A stretch of 6,467 nt of DNA from Deltaproteobacteria bacterium. Its GTDB lineage: Bacteria; Desulfobacterota; Desulfobacteria; Desulfobacterales; SG8-13. The notes beneath the pieces are model-generated. The model saw only the letters and a program-made list of their open reading frames with translations, was not told the DNA's origin and searched no databases. The position numbers were made by a program, and so were the translations under genes. The stretch spans positions 1 to 6,467 of the forward strand of contig DAOVBC010000137.1 of assembly GCA_030670715.1 (NCBI GenBank), read 5' to 3'. This document shows, one piece after another, positions 4,132-6,467 of the stretch (position 1 is its first letter; each line of letters starts with the position of its first letter).

Positions 4132-6009
4132 ATGAGTACCACCGGATATTGGGCGGACAATTACATCGAACGCAAAAAAACCGCCCGTGAGGCGATGCAT
4201 TTAATTCAACCGGGCCAACGGGTATATGTCGGATCTTCATCCGGTGAACCCCAGCATCTAGTCAGGGCGCTGTCCGAAGAGGCTGCAAAGTTAATGGACA
4301 TAGAGATTGTGCGTTTGATGGCGTATGAAAGCACGCCCCTGACGCTGATCGCCAATAAAACCGGGGACCAGGCATTAAACATTCGTTCCTTTTATGCAGG
4401 TTCGGCCAAACCCGGTGGACTGGCAAGAAACAAGCGTTTTATTACACCGTTGAATCTTTCCGCGGTCCCCCGTCTGTTTAAAAGCCGCAGACTGCCGATC
4501 CATGTGGCGCTGATTCAGGTGTCGCCGCCGGATGATTTCGGGTGGATGAGCCTGGGGGTTTCGGTTGACATTACGCTGTCTGCCGCTCAATCTGCGGATC
4601 TGGTGATCGCACAGGTGAACGCCAACATGCCCAGAACTCTGGGGAACAGCTTCATTCATGTCGATGGCGTCGATGTAATCGTTGAGCATGATGAAGAACT
4701 TATCACCATCGGTGCGCCGGCCGAATCAAAATCAGCCAATATTATCGCCCGGCATATCGCCAGACTGGTGGACGATGGATCCACCATCCAGATCGGTCTC
4801 GGCACCACGCCCCAGGCGGTTATGCTGGCGCTGTCGGGAAAAAGCGATCTGGGGATACATACCCAGTTTCTTACCGACGAGATCATGCATCTTGTTTCCC
4901 GGGGGGTGATTTCCAACCGCAAAAAAGGATTTAACGAAGGCAAAATTGTTGCCAGCAACGCCATCGGATCAAAGCTGCTTTACGAGTTTATCCATGATAA
5001 TCCCGGCATCGAGTTTCAACCGTCCGATTATGTCAATAATCCCGGTATCATTTCCCGGCATAAGAAGATGGTATCCATGAACGTGGCCATGACAATGGAT
5101 CTCACCGGACAGGTTGCCGCCGACGCACTGCCGTTCAATCACTTTTCCGGTGTTACCGGTATGCTCGATTTTGTACGCGGGGCGGCCCAGGCGGAAGACG
5201 GCAAATCGATCCTGATGCTTACCTCCACTTCGCGCAACGGCAAGGTAAGCCGGATTGTTCCGATGCTCGATGATACCGCGGTCGTGATTCCAAGAAGTGA
5301 CGTTTATTACGTGGTAACGGAGTACGGAGCGGTAAATTTGTTCGGCAAGAGCATTCAGGAAAGGGCGATGGCGATGATCAGCATCGCCCATCCTGATTTT
5401 CGTGACACCCTGTTTCATCAAGCCAAGAAATCGGGAATGCTGAGCCCGGAACGCACCCTGACGGAATCGATTCAGGGGGTTTATCCCGAGCAGCTGGAAG
5501 AAACCGTTGAAATCCACGGGGAGCAAGTGATCATCCGGCCTGTAAAACCGGTGGATGAAAGAAGGATTCAGGAACATTTTTACAATCTTGATAAAGAGGA
5601 TGTGGTGTCGCGGTTCTTTCATGACAAATCACGCTTTGCCCATGACGAAATTGAGGGCGTATCCCAGATTGACTACATTAATGATCTGACCATGGTGGCA
5701 GTTGTCGGTGAATTCGGTTTCGGCCGCGTGGTGGGTGTTGGCGAGTACCTGCTCGATCCGGCTAAAAACTTAGCGGAAGTTGCCTTTTCCATCAGCAAAG
5801 AATTTCAGGGCAGGGGGCTCGGGAAAATTCTCATGAACAAACTCGGTGAGGCGGCCCGCGAGAATGGCATTGCCGGCCTGATTGCATATACTTCACCGCA
5901 AAACAGGGGAATGATAAAGCTTTTCAACACGCTGCCTTATAAAGTCAACACCTTCTTCGACGGTGAGATGCTGGCACTGAGCTGCAGGTTTGATGAGGTG
6001 AAGTCTTGA
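4132..6009 (+). CDS. Acetyl-CoA hydrolase/CoA-transferase fused to a GNAT acetyltransferase domain
   Basis: This is a 625-residue two-domain cytoplasmic protein. Residues about 10-430 are an acetyl-CoA hydrolase/transferase (4-hydroxybutyrate CoA-transferase-like) domain. Landmarks are SSSGEPQHLVRAL (35-47), IQIGLGTTPQAV (219-230), LGIHTQFLTD (240-249), the glycine-rich FSGVTGMLDFVRGA (338-351) and VVTEYGAVNLFGKS (394-407). Residues about 465-620 are a GNAT N-acetyltransferase domain with the acetyl-CoA loop QGRGLG (559-564). Family members move CoA between organic acids or hydrolyse acyl-CoA; the fused GNAT may acetylate protein lysines. In 4-hydroxybutyrate CoA-transferase the catalytic residue is a Glu in the LGIH-x-E motif; here that position is Q245. 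The glycine loop also lacks the usual GGQ. The reaction is therefore uncertain. The ATG at 4132 has GAGG seven bases upstream. Confidence 0.93.
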   Translation: MSTTGYWADNYIERKKTAREAMHLIQPGQRVYVGSSSGEPQHLVRALSEEAAKLMDIEIVRLMAYESTPLTLIANKTGDQALNIRSFYAGSAKPGGLARNKRFITPLNLSAVPRLFKSRRLPIHVALIQVSPPDDFGWMSLGVSVDITLSAAQSADLVIAQVNANMPRTLGNSFIHVDGVDVIVEHDEELITIGAPAESKSANIIARHIARLVDDGSTIQIGLGTTPQAVMLALSGKSDLGIHTQFLTDEIMHLVSRGVISNRKKGFNEGKIVASNAIGSKLLYEFIHDNPGIEFQPSDYVNNPGIISRHKKMVSMNVAMTMDLTGQVAADALPFNHFSGVTGMLDFVRGAAQAEDGKSILMLTSTSRNGKVSRIVPMLDDTAVVIPRSDVYYVVTEYGAVNLFGKSIQERAMAMISIAHPDFRDTLFHQAKKSGMLSPERTLTESIQGVYPEQLEETVEIHGEQVIIRPVKPVDERRIQEHFYNLDKEDVVSRFFHDKSRFAHDEIEGVSQIDYINDLTMVAVVGEFGFGRVVGVGEYLLDPAKNLAEVAFSISKEFQGRGLGKILMNKLGEAARENGIAGLIAYTSPQNRGMIKLFNTLPYKVNTFFDGEMLALSCRFDEVKS

Positions 6010-6112
6010 TGTTCGATGTTCGATATTCGATGTTGGATGTTGGATGTTCGATGTTCGATATTCGATATTCGATATTCGATACTGGATACTTGATGCTGGA
6101 TACTGGATCAAT
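6008..6112 (+). repeat. Heptamer repeat array (15 units)
   Basis: Fifteen consecutive 7-bp units, all beginning with GAT, run from the stop codon of the fusion gene: variants GATGTTC, GATATTC and GATGTTG in the first ten, then GATACTG, GATACTT, GATGCTG, GATACTG and GATCAAT. Variation sits mainly at positions 4, 5 and 7. Period 7 gives 7-residue pseudo-repeats in translation, which explains spurious open frames on both strands here. Confidence 0.9.
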
Positions 6113-6190
6113 GATTGCGGTCGGTTTAAAAAATCCGGTCTATAATGATACAATCCTTGATCGCGTATCGAGGATCCAGAATCGAGTATC
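6078..6190. repeat. 40-bp imperfect inverted repeat made of heptamers
   Basis: The left arm 6078-6117 and the reverse complement of the right arm 6151-6190 agree at 32 of 40 positions without gaps, and every GAT triplet is kept. The arms end in the same ATTG, and a 33-bp loop lies between. The loop holds a TATAAT box and the gene for a ferredoxin-domain protein starts 26 bases past the right arm. Confidence 0.8.
6141..6146 (+). promoter_or_regulatory. Possible -10 box (TATAAT) for the ferredoxin-domain gene
   Basis: A perfect TATAAT lies in the loop of the 40-bp inverted repeat, 70 bases before the next start codon. The -35 side is poor: TTGCGG (6115-6120) is 20 bases away and no extended -10 TG is present. 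It may need an activator or may be chance. Confidence 0.35.
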
Positions 6191-6215
6191 TTTATTTTTT
6201 TAAGGATGAACAAAT

Positions 6216-6467
6216 ATGCCGAAAATCAAATTTTACCCCCACAACAAAGAAATTCAAGTTCATGACGGTGAGATTCTCATCCGCGCTGCCATGGAGGCTG
6301 GCGTGCATGTGAATGCCTCCTGCGGCGGAGAAGGCCTTTGCGGCAAGTGCCGGGTGATCATTGAAGGCGGCAGCGTGGAAGGCGGCATTACCGAGAAGCT
6401 CAGCCCGGAAGATCAGGAGAAAGGTTACCGGCTGGCCTGCCAGAGCCGGGTTACAGGCGATATCGAG
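6216..6467 (+). CDS. [2Fe-2S] ferredoxin-domain protein, RACo-like corrinoid reductive activator (3' end outside window)
   Basis: Only the first 84 codons are in the window. They form a [2Fe-2S] ferredoxin-like domain with cysteines C36, C42, C45 and C75 in the order C-x5-C-x2-C...C (SCGGEGLCGKC, then RLACQSR). This spacing and the opening MPKIKFYP fit the N-terminal domain of RACo-type proteins (DUF4445, ASKHA-fold C-terminal part). These use ATP and an electron to reduce inactive Co(II) corrinoid proteins back to Co(I) in methyl-transfer pathways. A full protein would be about 600 residues. The ATG at 6216 is supported by AAGGA nine bases upstream. It could be an ordinary ferredoxin or another DUF4445 relative, since the diagnostic ATPase part is not visible. 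The preceding gene is 206 bases away across a repeat. Confidence 0.8.
   Translation, partial: MPKIKFYPHNKEIQVHDGEILIRAAMEAGVHVNASCGGEGLCGKCRVIIEGGSVEGGITEKLSPEDQEKGYRLACQSRVTGDIE

Noticed and set aside
4969..5622. 217-codon minus-strand frame inside the fusion gene
   Set aside because: It is antisense to well-conserved CoA-transferase domain sequence and has no recognisable family.
6008..6112. CRISPR array
   Set aside because: The units are 7 bp and directly tandem with no spacers.
6006..6203. Open frame on plus strand with repeated MFDVRYS-like units
   Set aside because: It is a translation of the heptamer array; it starts at TTG inside the end of the fusion gene and has no ribosome-binding site of its own.
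5893..6213. Minus-strand open frame rich in NIEYRTS-like repeats
   Set aside because: It is the opposite-strand reading of the same heptamer array running into the end of the fusion gene; the composition reflects the 7-bp period.

Overview
The window looks like a chromosomal segment of a sulfate-reducing or related Desulfobacterota (Desulfobacterales-like) bacterium. This is an inference from gene content, not a database match. The pointers are an acetyl-CoA hydrolase/transferase fused to a GNAT domain, a RACo-like [2Fe-2S] protein of the kind that reactivates corrinoid proteins, a TRAP-transporter remnant, a universal stress protein, and many short-period (7-8 bp) repeats between genes.

Layout, left to right. 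The 3' part of rmuC (+) enters at base 1 and ends at 642. It converges on a single-domain universal stress protein gene (-, 1292 to 789). The gap between them holds an octamer repeat array and hairpins, including a likely terminator for the stress gene. From 1293 to 1625 there is no gene; this stretch has a pair of inverted GTTCA-type repeats and a strong minus-strand terminator (1574-1614). That terminator lies directly behind a broken TRAP small-permease gene (-, 1844 to 1626), which stops where the family's next conserved block should begin.

Bases 1845-2660 carry no recognisable protein. They do hold a near-consensus minus-strand sigma-70 promoter (2281-2309), a run of mutually exclusive GC-rich hairpins (1969-2101), two AT-rich palindromes and one copy of a dispersed repeat. 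The simplest reading is a roughly 430-nt structured leader, or an independent RNA, feeding the broken TRAP gene.

A major facilitator superfamily transporter (+, 2661-3854) follows, with related copies of the dispersed repeat on both sides (2466-2525 and 4000-4049). Next is a 625-residue CoA-transferase/GNAT fusion (+, 4132-6009), in which the position expected to be the catalytic glutamate reads as glutamine (Q245). A heptamer array starts in its stop codon and forms one arm of a 40-bp imperfect inverted repeat. The loop of that repeat contains a TATAAT just ahead of the last gene, the ferredoxin-domain start of a RACo-like protein (+, 6216 to the window end).

Working together: the last two genes suggest acyl-CoA and C1/corrinoid metabolism, but they are separated by a repeat with its own possible promoter, so a shared operon is not certain. 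The rest is housekeeping (rmuC, usp), transport (MFS) and a decayed transporter locus. No complete new defence or mobile system is visible. The most unusual material is non-coding (the structured minus-strand leader and the 7-8 bp repeat families) together with the altered active site of the fusion enzyme.
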